8,829 nt of DNA from Streptomyces regalis (GCF_001509475.1 NZ_LLZG01000102.1:1-8829), one strand, 5' to 3'. Numbered from the stretch's first letter, positions 1 to 7,039 are shown. Translations and numbers: made by a program. The notes: generated by a model from the sequence alone, not told the origin.

Positions 1-793
1 ACTCAGGCCTCCGATTCTCGTGGAACGCCGCCACACCCTCCGCCCGGTCCCCCGAAAACGCCGTCGCCCGCCAAGCCGCGTCCTCAACCTCCAGCCCGGC
101 CCGCAGATCCAGCCCGTGCCCCACCCGCAGCGCCCGCTTGGCCGCCCGCAGCCCCACCGGCGAGTTCACGGCGATCCGACCCCCCAGCGCCAGGGCCTCG
201 TCGCGATCCCGCCCCTTCTCCACCAGCACATCCACCAGCCCCAGCTCCCGGGCCTCACCGGCCTCGACCCGCCGCGCGGTGAAGATCAGCTCCGCCGCCC
301 GGGCGGCCCCCACCCGCCGCGGCAGCAGCTGCGTCCCCCCGCCTCCGGGAATCACCCCGACCGACACCTCGGGCAGCCCGACCACAGCCGTGTGGTCGGC
401 CACGATCACATCGCAGGACAAGGCCAGCTCGAAGCCGCCCCCGAGCGCGAAGCCGTGCACCGCGGCGATCGTCGGCACCGGCAACTCCAGCACTCCCGTG
501 TACGCCCCCCGCGCCACGGGCCGCTGCCGCATCAGATCCGCGTCGCTGAACGAATTCCGCTCCTTCAGATCCGCCCCGACACAGAACGCCCGCTCATGCG
601 TCGAGGTCAGCACCACCACCCGTACATCACGGTCCGCCCCCAGCGCCGCGCACGCCCGCGCGATCGAACGGGCCATCTCCGTCGACACGGCGTTCATGGC
701 CTTGGGCCGGTCGAGGGCAAGCTCCGCGACATGCCCGACACCGTCCCCGTGCCGCCGCACCAGCACGAACTCCCCGAACCGCTCCTCGCTCAT
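1..793 (-). CDS. Enoyl-CoA hydratase/isomerase family protein (crotonase fold), 3' end cut by window edge
   Basis: Predicted cytoplasmic enoyl-CoA hydratase, adding water to trans-2-enoyl-CoA in fatty acid beta-oxidation or a related acyl-CoA pathway. The 264 visible codons start MSEERFGEF and reach ENRRPE with no stop. Family members usually have about 255-270 residues, so only a few residues are likely missing. The two oxyanion-hole segments are visible: AFCVGADL (about 69-76) and HGFALGGGFELAL (about 113-125). Both glutamates that act in true hydratases are present: E122 in GGGFELAL and E142 in GLPEVSVG, followed by GGGGTQLLPR. This favours hydratase over isomerase or dehalogenase members. 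The ATG at 793 has a good ribosome binding site, GGAGGG, five to six bases upstream. It diverges from the gene at 1010, with two GTTAAC sites just upstream. The acyl chain substrate cannot be read from the sequence. Confidence 0.93.
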   Translation of the reverse strand, partial: MSEERFGEFVLVRRHGDGVGHVAELALDRPKAMNAVSTEMARSIARACAALGADRDVRVVVLTSTHERAFCVGADLKERNSFSDADLMRQRPVARGAYTGVLELPVPTIAAVHGFALGGGFELALSCDVIVADHTAVVGLPEVSVGVIPGGGGTQLLPRRVGAARAAELIFTARRVEAGEARELGLVDVLVEKGRDRDEALALGGRIAVNSPVGLRAAKRALRVGHGLDLRAGLEVEDAAWRATAFSGDRAEGVAAFHENRRPE

Positions 794-804
794 GACACCC
801 TCCG

Positions 805-820
805 GTTAACGCGGGTTAAC
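805..820. promoter_or_regulatory. Tandem GTTAAC palindromes upstream of the enoyl-CoA hydratase gene (candidate operator)
   Basis: GTTAAC occurs at 805-810 and again at 815-820, exactly 10 bp apart, about one helical turn, and both copies are preceded by G. GTTAAC is AT-rich for this genome and self-complementary. The pair sits just upstream of the GGAGGG ribosome binding site of the minus-strand hydratase gene, inside the 216-bp divergent intergenic region (794-1009). That position would suit a repressor site or the transcription start region. No good -35/-10 pair was found for either gene, and the rest of this intergenic region shows nothing else I can support. The regulatory role is inference. 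Confidence 0.35.
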
Positions 821-1009
821 AACATTCGCCCCGATCATCGCAGCCGGACCCCGCCAGGGAAAGGCCCACCACGAGCGGTTCCCGAGTCGAGTCCCGGCAC
901 CCCGTTCGAGTGACATCCCGCCCAACTCCCGCCGCACCGCCCACGACAACGCATAACGTGCGCGACACCACGGCGCATTGGGGGCGCGAGTGCGTGGGGA
1001 GGGGTAGTG

Positions 1010-1630
1010 ATGGGCGTGACGGCGGAGACATCAGCAGAAACCGGGACGATCGGCGAGGCGGAACAGACCGGTCCCCGCCTCTTCGGCCCCCGCGGCCGCC
1101 ACCGCCGCCCGCGCCCCCGCAAGGTCCTCCTCGCGGCCGGAGGCCTCGCCCTGGCCGCGGGCGCACTGAGCCTCGTACGGCTGACCCCCGACTCCGACGT
1201 CACCGGCCTCAGCGCAACGGAGACGGACCCCACCTCGGATTCCGGCACAGGTACGGACACGGGCACAGACCGCTCGGCGAACGCCGCCGCCACGGCCCCG
1301 ACACCTGCCCCGAAGGCGAGTCCGTCCGCAACCTCTGTCATGGGCGGCCTGAACGCGACACCGACAACGCACACGATCGTCGTACCGACAACGAACACGA
1401 CCGCGACACCAGGGCCCGGCACGACGCAGGCCGACGGTCGGGCGCAGCCCCCCACACCCCGCCCGCCGACGCAGACCGGTCACGCATCCCGACCGGCCCC
1501 GATCCCGACCACACCGCCCAGCCGGACGGACCCGAATCCCCCGGCCCCACAGCCGGATCACCCCGATGAGGACTCGGTCTGCGTCCCAGTCATCGGCCTG
1601 TGCGTAGACCACTTCACCAACGGCGACTGA
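1010..1630 (+). CDS. Hypothetical membrane-anchored Thr/Pro-rich protein with C-terminal cysteine pair
   Basis: Family not recognised. The 206-residue protein has an Arg-rich cytoplasmic N-terminus (GRHRRPRPRK, about 29-38), then one hydrophobic segment (about 39-57). The remaining 150 residues are low-complexity Thr/Pro/Ala/Asp sequence, and the tail ends CVPVIGLCVDHFTNGD. By the positive-inside rule the long tail should lie outside the membrane and could span the cell wall. The only two cysteines, C191 and C198, could form a disulphide loop at its tip. Two starts are possible: GTG at 1007 and ATG at 1010. GGGGAGGGG at 996-1004 gives better spacing to 1010, which I chose. The gene diverges from the hydratase gene and faces cya across a repeat element. 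The N-terminal segment could instead be an uncleaved or cleaved signal peptide. No catalytic motif is visible. Confidence 0.72.
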   Translation: MGVTAETSAETGTIGEAEQTGPRLFGPRGRHRRPRPRKVLLAAGGLALAAGALSLVRLTPDSDVTGLSATETDPTSDSGTGTDTGTDRSANAAATAPTPAPKASPSATSVMGGLNATPTTHTIVVPTTNTTATPGPGTTQADGRAQPPTPRPPTQTGHASRPAPIPTTPPSRTDPNPPAPQPDHPDEDSVCVPVIGLCVDHFTNGD

Positions 1631-1635
1631 AGAAC

Positions 1636-1735
1636 GCCCCGCACCGCAACGCCCCTAGGGGCGCGGGGCTGTATCAATATGCGGCTCCGCCGCGTGGGCG
1701 CGACCAGCCACAACGAACCCGGGGCCGACCCACAA
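1636..1735. repeat. Streptomyces-type intergenic palindromic repeat, probable bidirectional terminator
   Basis: Lies between the convergent gene ends at 1630 (+) and 1754 (-). It contains the perfect 14-bp palindrome CGCCCCTAGGGGCG (1650-1663), an outer pair GCCCCGC/GCGGGGC (1636-1642 and 1663-1669), and a second hairpin GCGGC-TCC-GCCGC (1681-1693). The following GGGCGCGACCAGCCACAACG is wording I recall from many Streptomyces genomes, typically downstream of genes. No U-tract follows, as is common for actinobacterial terminators. Because the stem is symmetric it could stop transcription from both sides. The repeat-family membership is from memory; the palindromes are seen directly. Exact repeat edges are approximate. 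Confidence 0.65.
1650..1663. terminator. Perfect GC-rich hairpin between convergent genes
   Basis: CGCCCCTAGGGGCG reads the same on both strands. It begins 20 bases after the stop codon of the Thr/Pro-rich protein gene and lies about 90 bases past the stop of cya in the other direction. As RNA the loop would open at CUAG or a few more bases. It is the strongest stem of the intergenic repeat and the likeliest transcript end for the plus-strand gene. Confidence 0.5.
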
Positions 1736-1753
1736 CCGCCACCCCAACGGCGC

Positions 1754-2884
1754 TCACTCGCCCCCGGCGGGCGCCCTCCGCGTCAAAAGCCACGGCTCGA
1801 TGACCCCAAGCCCCCGCACCGGCCGCTGCCACATCGGCTGCAGCGCAAACCGATACACCGGCGGCTCCTCCCCCTCCTTCTCCGCCGCGGCCGCGGCCTC
1901 GGCGGCCTCCGCCTCCGACGCAGGGGCTTCACCCGTTCGGATGAGTTCCTCCGCGAACGCGCTGTCGACGAGAACGGCGTCCCGCGGAGCTATGGACGTG
2001 AGCCGGGAGGCGAGATTCACGGTCGTACCGAAGACATCGCCCATCCGGGTGGTCACCGTGCCGAAGGCGATGCCGACGCGCAGCTCGGGCATCGTCTCGT
2101 CGTTGGCCATCGTCTCGATGAGCCGCAGGGCGATCTCGGCGGAGACGGCCGCGTCGTCGGCGGAGTACAGGACCTCGTCGCCGAGGGTCTTGACCAGCCG
2201 GCCACCGCGCGCGGCCACCAGGTCGGCGGCCGTGGTCTCGAAGGCCTCGACGAGTTCGCCGAGCTCCTCTTCCTCCATACGGCGGGTCAGCCGGGTGAAG
2301 CCGACGAGGTCCGCGAAGCCGACGCACAGGCGCCGGTCGACCATCTCCTCGTCGTCGGCGGCCTGCACGACCCGCCCGGTCGCGGCGGCGAGCTGGCGGC
2401 GCCAGACGTAGACGAGGAACTCCTCCAGCTCGGGCAGGAGCAGCTCGACCAGGGGATATGTCACCTCGGTGCGGGTCATGCCCGGCTCCGGCGGCTCGGT
2501 CAGGCCCTCCAGGAACGAGTCGATCTGCCAGTCGGCGAGCCGCGCGGTGGTCTGCCCAGTGGACCGTGCCACCTGCACGGCCATGGCCTCGCTGAGCAGC
2601 CCCGCCTCGACGAGACCGGCGAGGCGCCTGAGCGCCAGTACGTCGGCCTCGGTCAGCGCCTTGGCCTGCCCGATGTCGGCGAACCCCATGGCCCGCCAGA
2701 ACCGGGACGCCAGCTCCATGGAGACACCGGCGCTACGGGCCGCCTGAAACGGGGTGTAGCGCCGCTCGGCGCCGAGGATGAGCTGTTCGAGGCGCAGGGC
2801 GAGCGGATCCTCGCCGGGGTCGGCGGCGTGGGGGTCCACCCGGCCGTCCGCGCCCGTGCCGGAGCCCGTGTCGTCGACGGTCAC
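1754..2884 (-). CDS. cya: Class III adenylate cyclase with N-terminal regulatory domain
   Basis: Predicted to make cAMP from ATP; probably cytoplasmic, with no membrane segment. The 376-residue protein has an N-terminal all-helical region (about 28-170) resembling the autoinhibitory domain of Rv1264-type, pH-sensing mycobacterial cyclases. The cyclase homology domain (about 183-350) follows. Catalytic features are complete: first metal Asp D192 in FADLVGFT, second metal Asp D236 in KTLGDEVLY, adenine-selecting K232 and D283 (in RMGDVFG), and transition-state N290 and R294 in NLASRL. An Ala/Glu-rich stretch (about 319-342) interrupts the C-terminal part. The start is a GTG with GGAAGGG about ten bases upstream. 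It lies 104 bp downstream of birA on the same strand, so it may be co-transcribed or use its own promoter. In S. coelicolor the corresponding gene, from memory SCO4928, is the cya implicated in cAMP signalling at germination. Confidence 0.93.
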   Translation of the reverse strand: MTVDDTGSGTGADGRVDPHAADPGEDPLALRLEQLILGAERRYTPFQAARSAGVSMELASRFWRAMGFADIGQAKALTEADVLALRRLAGLVEAGLLSEAMAVQVARSTGQTTARLADWQIDSFLEGLTEPPEPGMTRTEVTYPLVELLLPELEEFLVYVWRRQLAAATGRVVQAADDEEMVDRRLCVGFADLVGFTRLTRRMEEEELGELVEAFETTAADLVAARGGRLVKTLGDEVLYSADDAAVSAEIALRLIETMANDETMPELRVGIAFGTVTTRMGDVFGTTVNLASRLTSIAPRDAVLVDSAFAEELIRTGEAPASEAEAAEAAAAAEKEGEEPPVYRFALQPMWQRPVRGLGVIEPWLLTRRAPAGGE

Positions 2885-2941
2885 GCCTGCTGCCCTTCCG
2901 ATCTGCCGCGGTCAGTAATCGACCGGCCTTCACTTTACGGC

Positions 2942-2956
2942 AGGTGTGGGCCACCT
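2942..2956. promoter_or_regulatory. Inverted repeat in the birA-cya intergenic gap
   Basis: AGGTG-TGGGC-CACCT forms a 5-bp stem with a 5-base loop, 32 bases past the birA stop and about 57 bases before the cya start. It could be a weak terminator for birA or a regulator site for cya. A lone -10-like TAAAGT lies beside it on the minus strand (2932-2937), without a convincing -35. GGTC and GACC (2910-2913 and 2921-2924) make a second short dyad. All of these are weak signals. Confidence 0.2.
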
Positions 2957-2988
2957 CACTCCCGAGAGGCACACAGCCCCTCCCATAC

Positions 2989-3858
2989 CTACGCCGGCCT
3001 CAGATGCACGATGTCCCCCGCCCCCACGGGCTCCTGCACCCCTTCTCCCGTAGCCAGTACCAGCCGCCCGTCCCCGTCGATGGCGACCGCCTCCCCCGTG
3101 ATCGTCCGCTCCCCCGGCAATTCGGCCCGCACGACCCTCCCCAGCGTCGCGCACCCCGCCGCATACGCCTCCTGCAGTCCGCTCACCACCGGGTCCCCCG
3201 AAGCGGCCCGCCAACGCCCGTACCACTCCTCCAACGACCGCAGCACGCCCCGCAGCAGCGGATCCCGGTCCGTGCTCACGGCTCCGGCGAGGGCCAGGGA
3301 GCCCGCCTGGGGGACCGGCAGCTCGTCCTCACGCAGCGTGACATTGATGCCGACGCCGACGACCACCCCTTCGTTGCCGGCCCGCTCCGCCAGGATCCCG
3401 CCGGCCTTGCGTTCCTCGCCGCCGACAGTCACCAGCAGGTCGTTGGGCCACTTGAGTGCCGTATCGACGCCTGCCGCCCGCGACAGGCCCGTCGCCACGG
3501 CGACCCCGGTGAGCAGCGGGAGCCAGCCCCAGCGGGCCGCCGGCACCTCGGCCGGGTTCAGCAGGACGGAGAAGAACAGCCCCGAGCGGGGCGGTGCCGT
3601 CCACTGCCGGTCGAGGCGGCCCTTGCCGGCCGTCTGCTCCTCGGCGACCAGGACCGCGCCCTCCTCCGCACTGCCCTCGGTGGCCAGGGCCACCAGGTCG
3701 GTGTTCGTGGAGCCCGTGCGCTGCACGACCTCGATGTCGCAGTAGAGCCCGCCGTGCCCGCCGTCCTTTACCAGCCCCCGGCGCAGCGCGGCGGCGTTGA
3801 GCGGCGGACGGTCCAGATCGGACCAACGGCTGTCGTCAGATGCATCTCGCGGCGTCAT
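2989..3858 (-). CDS. birA: Biotin--[acetyl-CoA-carboxylase] ligase (monofunctional, no DNA-binding domain)
   Basis: Predicted to activate biotin with ATP and attach it to the carrier-domain lysine of biotin enzymes, here most obviously AccA2. With the start at 3858 (MTPRDASDD) it has 289 residues. Visible motifs are GSTNTD (49-54), the biotin-binding loop EEQTAGKGRLDRQW (73-86), KWPNDLLV (136-143), KAGGIL (151-156) and VVGVGINV (166-173). A C-terminal SH3-like region carries GEAVAIDGDGRLVL (255-268). AGKGR replaces the GRGRRG wording of E. coli. The helix-turn-helix of E. coli BirA is absent, so it should not itself be a repressor. An in-frame GTG at 3912 would add 18 residues but intrudes on the divergent regulatory region. 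ATG 3858 has GGGTGG upstream, and TAGGGT seven bases upstream could also be a -10 for a leaderless transcript. It diverges from pccB. Confidence 0.94.
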   Translation of the reverse strand: MTPRDASDDSRWSDLDRPPLNAAALRRGLVKDGGHGGLYCDIEVVQRTGSTNTDLVALATEGSAEEGAVLVAEEQTAGKGRLDRQWTAPPRSGLFFSVLLNPAEVPAARWGWLPLLTGVAVATGLSRAAGVDTALKWPNDLLVTVGGEERKAGGILAERAGNEGVVVGVGINVTLREDELPVPQAGSLALAGAVSTDRDPLLRGVLRSLEEWYGRWRAASGDPVVSGLQEAYAAGCATLGRVVRAELPGERTITGEAVAIDGDGRLVLATGEGVQEPVGAGDIVHLRPA

Positions 3859-3872
3859 GCAAGCCACCCTAG

Positions 3873-3934
3873 GTGTGGCAAACGCCGCACTGCTGATTCG
3901 TAGGCACCCCACTACGCTACGGATGAGTAACCGT
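3873..3934. promoter_or_regulatory. Divergent birA/pccB control region with dyad symmetry
   Basis: The 110-bp gap between birA and pccB must hold both promoters. An 18-bp imperfect palindrome, GTGTGGC-AAAC-GCCGCAC (3873-3890, six of seven pairs), lies 14 bases from the birA start. TACGCT (3913-3918) fits a TANNNT -10 for pccB, with only a poor -35 (CTGCTG, 3890-3895) at 17-bp spacing. ACGG/CCGT (3919-3922 and 3931-3934) forms a second small dyad just downstream of it. Dyads beside both presumed promoters suggest shared regulation, but no regulator can be named from the sequence. Confidence 0.35.
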
Positions 3935-3968
3935 CCCCCCTTTTGAGCAGGCAGGGAGCGCCATCCCG

Positions 3969-5591
3969 ATGTCCGAGCCGGAAGAGCGTCACGAGATCCA
4001 AGAGACCCAAGGGATCGACATTCACACCACCGCGGGCAAGCTCGCGGATCTCCAGCGTCGTATCGAGGAAGCGACGCACGCCGGCTCCGCTCGCGCTGTC
4101 GAAAAGCAGCACGCCAAGGGCAAGTTGACGGCCCGTGAGCGCATCGACCTCCTGCTCGACGAGGACTCCTTCGTCGAGCTCGACGAGTTCGCCCGGCACC
4201 GCTCCACCAACTTCGGCCTGGAGAAGAACCGCCCGTACGGCGACGGCGTCGTCACCGGGTACGGCACGGTCGACGGCCGCCCCGTCGCCGTCTTCTCGCA
4301 GGACTTCACCGTCTTCGGCGGCGCGCTGGGCGAGGTCTACGGCCAGAAGATCGTCAAGGTCATGGACTTCGCGCTGAAGACCGGCTGTCCGGTCATCGGC
4401 ATCAACGACTCCGGCGGCGCCCGCATCCAGGAGGGCGTGGCCTCGCTGGGCGCGTACGGCGAGATCTTCCGCCGCAACACCCACGCCAGCGGTGTCATCC
4501 CGCAGATCTCGCTGGTCGTCGGCCCGTGTGCGGGCGGTGCGGTCTACTCCCCGGCCATCACCGACTTCACGATCATGGTCGACCAGACCTCGCACATGTT
4601 CATCACCGGCCCGGACGTCATCAAGACCGTCACCGGCGAGGACGTCGGCTTCGAGGAGCTGGGCGGCGCCCGTACCCACAACTCCGCCTCCGGCGTGGCC
4701 CACCACATGGCCGGCGACGAGAAGGACGCCATCGAGTACGTCAAGCAGCTGCTGTCGTACCTGCCGTCCAACAACCTCTCCGAGCCCCCGGCCTTCCCGG
4801 AGGAGGCGGACCTCGCCGTCACCGACGAGGACCGCGAGCTGGATCGCATCGTGCCGGACAGCGCGAACCAGCCGTACGACATGCACACGGTGATCGAACA
4901 CATCCTGGACGACGCCGAGTTCTTCGAGACCCAGCCCCTGTTCGCGCCGAACATCCTCACCGGCTTCGGCCGGGTCGAGGGCCGTCCGGTCGGCATCGTC
5001 GCCAACCAGCCGATGCAGTTCGCGGGCTGCCTCGACATCCAGGCCAGCGAGAAGGCGGCCCGCTTCGTGCGGACCTGCGACGCGTTCAACGTCCCGGTGA
5101 TCACGTTCGTGGACGTCCCCGGCTTCCTCCCGGGCGTCGACCAGGAGCACGACGGCATCATCCGCCGCGGCGCCAAGCTGATCTACGCCTACGCCGAGGC
5201 CACGGTCCCGCTCATCACGGTCATCACCCGCAAGGCCTTCGGCGGCGCCTACGACGTCATGGGCTCCAAGCACCTCGGCGCCGACCTCAACCTCGCCTGG
5301 CCCACCGCCCAGATCGCCGTCATGGGCGCGCAGGGCGCGGTCAACATCCTGCACCGGCGCACCATCGCTGAAGCGGAGGCAAGCGGTGAGGATCTGGAGG
5401 CGGTGCGCGCCCGGCTGATCCAGGAGTACGAGGACACCCTCCTCAACCCCTACGTCGCGGCCGAGCGCGGCTACATCGACTCCGTGATCATGCCGTCCGA
5501 CACCCGCCGGCACGTCGTACGCGGCCTGCGTCAGCTGCGCACCAAGCGGGAATCCCTGCCTCCGAAGAAGCACGGCAACATCCCCCTCTAG
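3969..5591 (+). CDS. pccB: Propionyl-CoA carboxylase beta (carboxyltransferase) subunit
   Basis: Transfers the carboxyl group from carboxybiotin on the alpha subunit to propionyl-CoA, giving methylmalonyl-CoA; cytoplasmic, normally a hexameric core. The 540-residue protein has the two crotonase-like carboxyltransferase halves. The N half contains [22 protein letters not shown] (split motif, 146-167), [12 protein letters not shown] (185-196) and [15 protein letters not shown] (232-246). The C half contains [10 protein letters not shown] (380-389) and [22 protein letters not shown]. Oxyanion-hole glycines fall at 149-150 and 425-426. D429, three residues after GG426, aligns by position with the Asp (422 in S. 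coelicolor PccB) reported to steer substrate choice towards short acyl-CoA, so propionyl-CoA is the favoured substrate. The ATG at 3969 has GGGAG ten bases upstream. pccE follows after 17 bases, clearly an operon. Some acetyl- or butyryl-CoA activity is possible in this family. Confidence 0.96.
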   Translation: MSEPEERHEIQETQGIDIHTTAGKLADLQRRIEEATHAGSARAVEKQHAKGKLTARERIDLLLDEDSFVELDEFARHRSTNFGLEKNRPYGDGVVTGYGTVDGRPVAVFSQDFTVFGGALGEVYGQKIVKVMDFALKTGCPVIGINDSGGARIQEGVASLGAYGEIFRRNTHASGVIPQISLVVGPCAGGAVYSPAITDFTIMVDQTSHMFITGPDVIKTVTGEDVGFEELGGARTHNSASGVAHHMAGDEKDAIEYVKQLLSYLPSNNLSEPPAFPEEADLAVTDEDRELDRIVPDSANQPYDMHTVIEHILDDAEFFETQPLFAPNILTGFGRVEGRPVGIVANQPMQFAGCLDIQASEKAARFVRTCDAFNVPVITFVDVPGFLPGVDQEHDGIIRRGAKLIYAYAEATVPLITVITRKAFGGAYDVMGSKHLGADLNLAWPTAQIAVMGAQGAVNILHRRTIAEAEASGEDLEAVRARLIQEYEDTLLNPYVAAERGYIDSVIMPSDTRRHVVRGLRQLRTKRESLPPKKHGNIPL

Positions 5592-5608
5592 GCCTGCTGG
5601 GAGCCGTT

Positions 5609-5818
5609 ATGAACATCAAGGTCCTACGGGGCAACCCGACACCGGAGGAGCTGGCCGCCGCCCTGGCGGTGGTCCGCGCCCGCGCCGCGGCGGCATCGGC
5701 CACGCCGTCCGGCGCGCCCACCCCACGCGACTCCTGGGCGGACCCGGCGCGCATCGCGGCACGCCGGCTGCCGCAGCCGGGGCCGTCGACGTGGGCGCGT
5801 ACCTACTGGCCCGGCTAG
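5609..5818 (+). CDS. pccE: Acyl-CoA carboxylase epsilon subunit
   Basis: Small accessory subunit found in actinobacterial acyl-CoA carboxylases; in S. coelicolor and mycobacteria it binds and stimulates the alpha-beta complex. The 69-residue protein opens with the family signature IKVLRGNPTPEELAAALAVV (3-22), a strand then a helix. An Ala-rich linker (about 24-38) leads to the typical C-terminal motif SWADPARIAARRLPQPGPSTW (42-62, split around the linker end). The ATG has GGGAG five bases upstream, 17 bases after the pccB stop, so the two genes are co-translated or nearly so. Its TAG stop shares the tetranucleotide CTAG with the stop of the convergent SGNH hydrolase gene, leaving no room for a terminator between them. 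Confidence 0.92.
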   Translation: MNIKVLRGNPTPEELAAALAVVRARAAAASATPSGAPTPRDSWADPARIAARRLPQPGPSTWARTYWPG

Positions 5819-6981
5819 AGGATCGTCGACACGACTTCGGCCATCACCGCGTACCCGGCGTCATTCGGGTGCAGGTGATCGCCGAAGTCGTACGACGGAT
5901 GCAGGCGGTCGGGGTCCGCCGGGTCGGCCAACGCCCGGTTCAGGTCCACCACCGCGTCGTACCCCCCGGCACACTCCCCCGAGCGGCGAATCCACTCGTT
6001 CAGCTCGTGACTCACCTTGGCCGCATGCCCACCCCAGTGGTCCGAGCCCCCGAACGGCAGCAGAGTCGCCCCGATCACCCGCAGTCCCGCCACCCTGCCC
6101 TGCCGTATCAACTCCCGGTGCCCGGCGATGAGTTCCTCCGCCTCCACCACCGGCGCCGGCTTGTAGGTCGGCTGCTCGTCCGTCTCGCTGAAGCCGATGT
6201 CGTTCAGCCCGAGCAGGACGACCAGCGTGTCCACTCCGGGCCGGTCGAGAACATCCCGGCGCAACCGGCGGATGCCGCCTTCGCCGTACCACGCGGAGTC
6301 GTTGAGCAGCAGATTCCCGCCGATGCCCGCGTTGAGAACGGGCCGCCCCGTGCGCTCGGCAAGGGCATCGGACCAGCGGCGGTCCGCCCCCGGCGTGGAA
6401 CCGAACCCGTCCGTGATCGAGTCCCCGAAGAGCGCGACGGCGTCCGTGCGGCCGGCGTCGACCTCCACCGCCGACAGGAAGTACCAGGACTCGGTCACCG
6501 CGTCGAAGCCCTCGCCGCCGGCCTCGGCCGACAGGTCGCCCTCGCCTCGATAGGTGGTCGCGAAGGCCTGGGCGTGGAAGGTCGCGGGGCCGGTGGTGGC
6601 GTCGAAGTACAGGGTGACGGTCACGGACTCCCCGGCGGCGACGGCGAGCGGGACGTCATCGCTGACCAGCTCCCCGCGGGCCGTCGTGCCGGAGCCGCGC
6701 CATGGATGCAGCTCGGCGTCCCCGGCACCCCCGAAGGTGAGCCGCACGAGCGATCCCGGCTCCACGCCGGCCCCCGCGGCCGTACGCCCCACGCTCGCAC
6801 CCGCGACACGGACCGGCGAGGCGCCGTACGCGTGGGACAGCCGCACCCGCAACCGCCCACCCCCTGCGGACAGCCGTACGACTTGCCGCAGCGACTGGCG
6901 CCAGAAGCCCTCGCGGGACCAGTTGGGCGTGAAGCCCTCGCTGGGCAGCTGAGGTGACGCGGTCCAGGAAGCCGTGAACAT
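5815..6981 (-). CDS. SGNH/GDSL-family hydrolase (esterase/lipase), no signal peptide seen
   Basis: Predicted serine esterase of the SGNH superfamily; substrate unknown. The 388-residue protein has an N-terminal beta-rich region (about 1-170, containing RVRLSHAYGASPVRVAGA) as in Streptomyces lipase-like SGNH proteins. The hydrolase domain follows with all four blocks: nucleophile S188 in LFGDSITDG, N223 within GIGGN, GLND with N260, and D368/H371 in GDHLHPND. The start MFTASWTASP lacks the charged and hydrophobic segments of a signal peptide, although many relatives are secreted. No other in-frame start upstream would add one, so it may act in the cytoplasm or leave by another route. GAAGGA lies nine bases before the ATG. 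A near-perfect dyad (7012-7027) lies 30 bp upstream. It is convergent with pccE, overlapping at the stop codons. Confidence 0.88.
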   Translation of the reverse strand: MFTASWTASPQLPSEGFTPNWSREGFWRQSLRQVVRLSAGGGRLRVRLSHAYGASPVRVAGASVGRTAAGAGVEPGSLVRLTFGGAGDAELHPWRGSGTTARGELVSDDVPLAVAAGESVTVTLYFDATTGPATFHAQAFATTYRGEGDLSAEAGGEGFDAVTESWYFLSAVEVDAGRTDAVALFGDSITDGFGSTPGADRRWSDALAERTGRPVLNAGIGGNLLLNDSAWYGEGGIRRLRRDVLDRPGVDTLVVLLGLNDIGFSETDEQPTYKPAPVVEAEELIAGHRELIRQGRVAGLRVIGATLLPFGGSDHWGGHAAKVSHELNEWIRRSGECAGGYDAVVDLNRALADPADPDRLHPSYDFGDHLHPNDAGYAVMAEVVSTIL

Positions 6982-7011
6982 GGCAGCACATCCTTCAAAC
7001 GGAACTGAAGC

Positions 7012-7027
7012 CCCTTTAGCTAATGGG
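7012..7027. promoter_or_regulatory. Near-perfect 16-bp dyad upstream of the SGNH hydrolase gene
   Basis: CCCTTTAGCTAATGGG matches its reverse complement at 14 of 16 positions, with the core TTAGCTAA perfect. It lies 30 bp upstream of the minus-strand SGNH start and 77 bp before the tiny membrane protein gene. The AT-rich core stands out in this genome. A repressor operator for the SGNH gene is the simplest reading, but no matching regulator gene lies in the window. Confidence 0.4.
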
Positions 7028-7039
7028 ACCGTAGCACCG

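Noticed and set aside
20..913. 297-codon plus-strand frame opposite the enoyl-CoA hydratase
   Set aside because: Arg/Pro-rich composition typical of an out-of-frame reading; the minus strand encodes an intact hydratase with both catalytic glutamates.
1679..3745. 688-codon open frame on the plus strand across cya and birA
   Set aside because: Its translation has no recognisable motifs and it overlaps two convincingly conserved minus-strand genes.
3859..3912. Upstream GTG start for birA adding 18 residues
   Set aside because: The added residues (MGCLRISSAAF...) match nothing in the ligase family that I recognise and would occupy the divergent control region; ATG 3858 has a better upstream signal.
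3912..5573. 553-codon open frame antisense to pccB
   Set aside because: It mirrors pccB, whose frame has all carboxyltransferase motifs. Long antisense frames are a usual result of GC-rich third positions.
5791..6957. 388-codon plus-strand frame opposite the SGNH hydrolase
   Set aside because: Shadow of the minus-strand gene, which contains all four SGNH blocks; no ribosome binding site.
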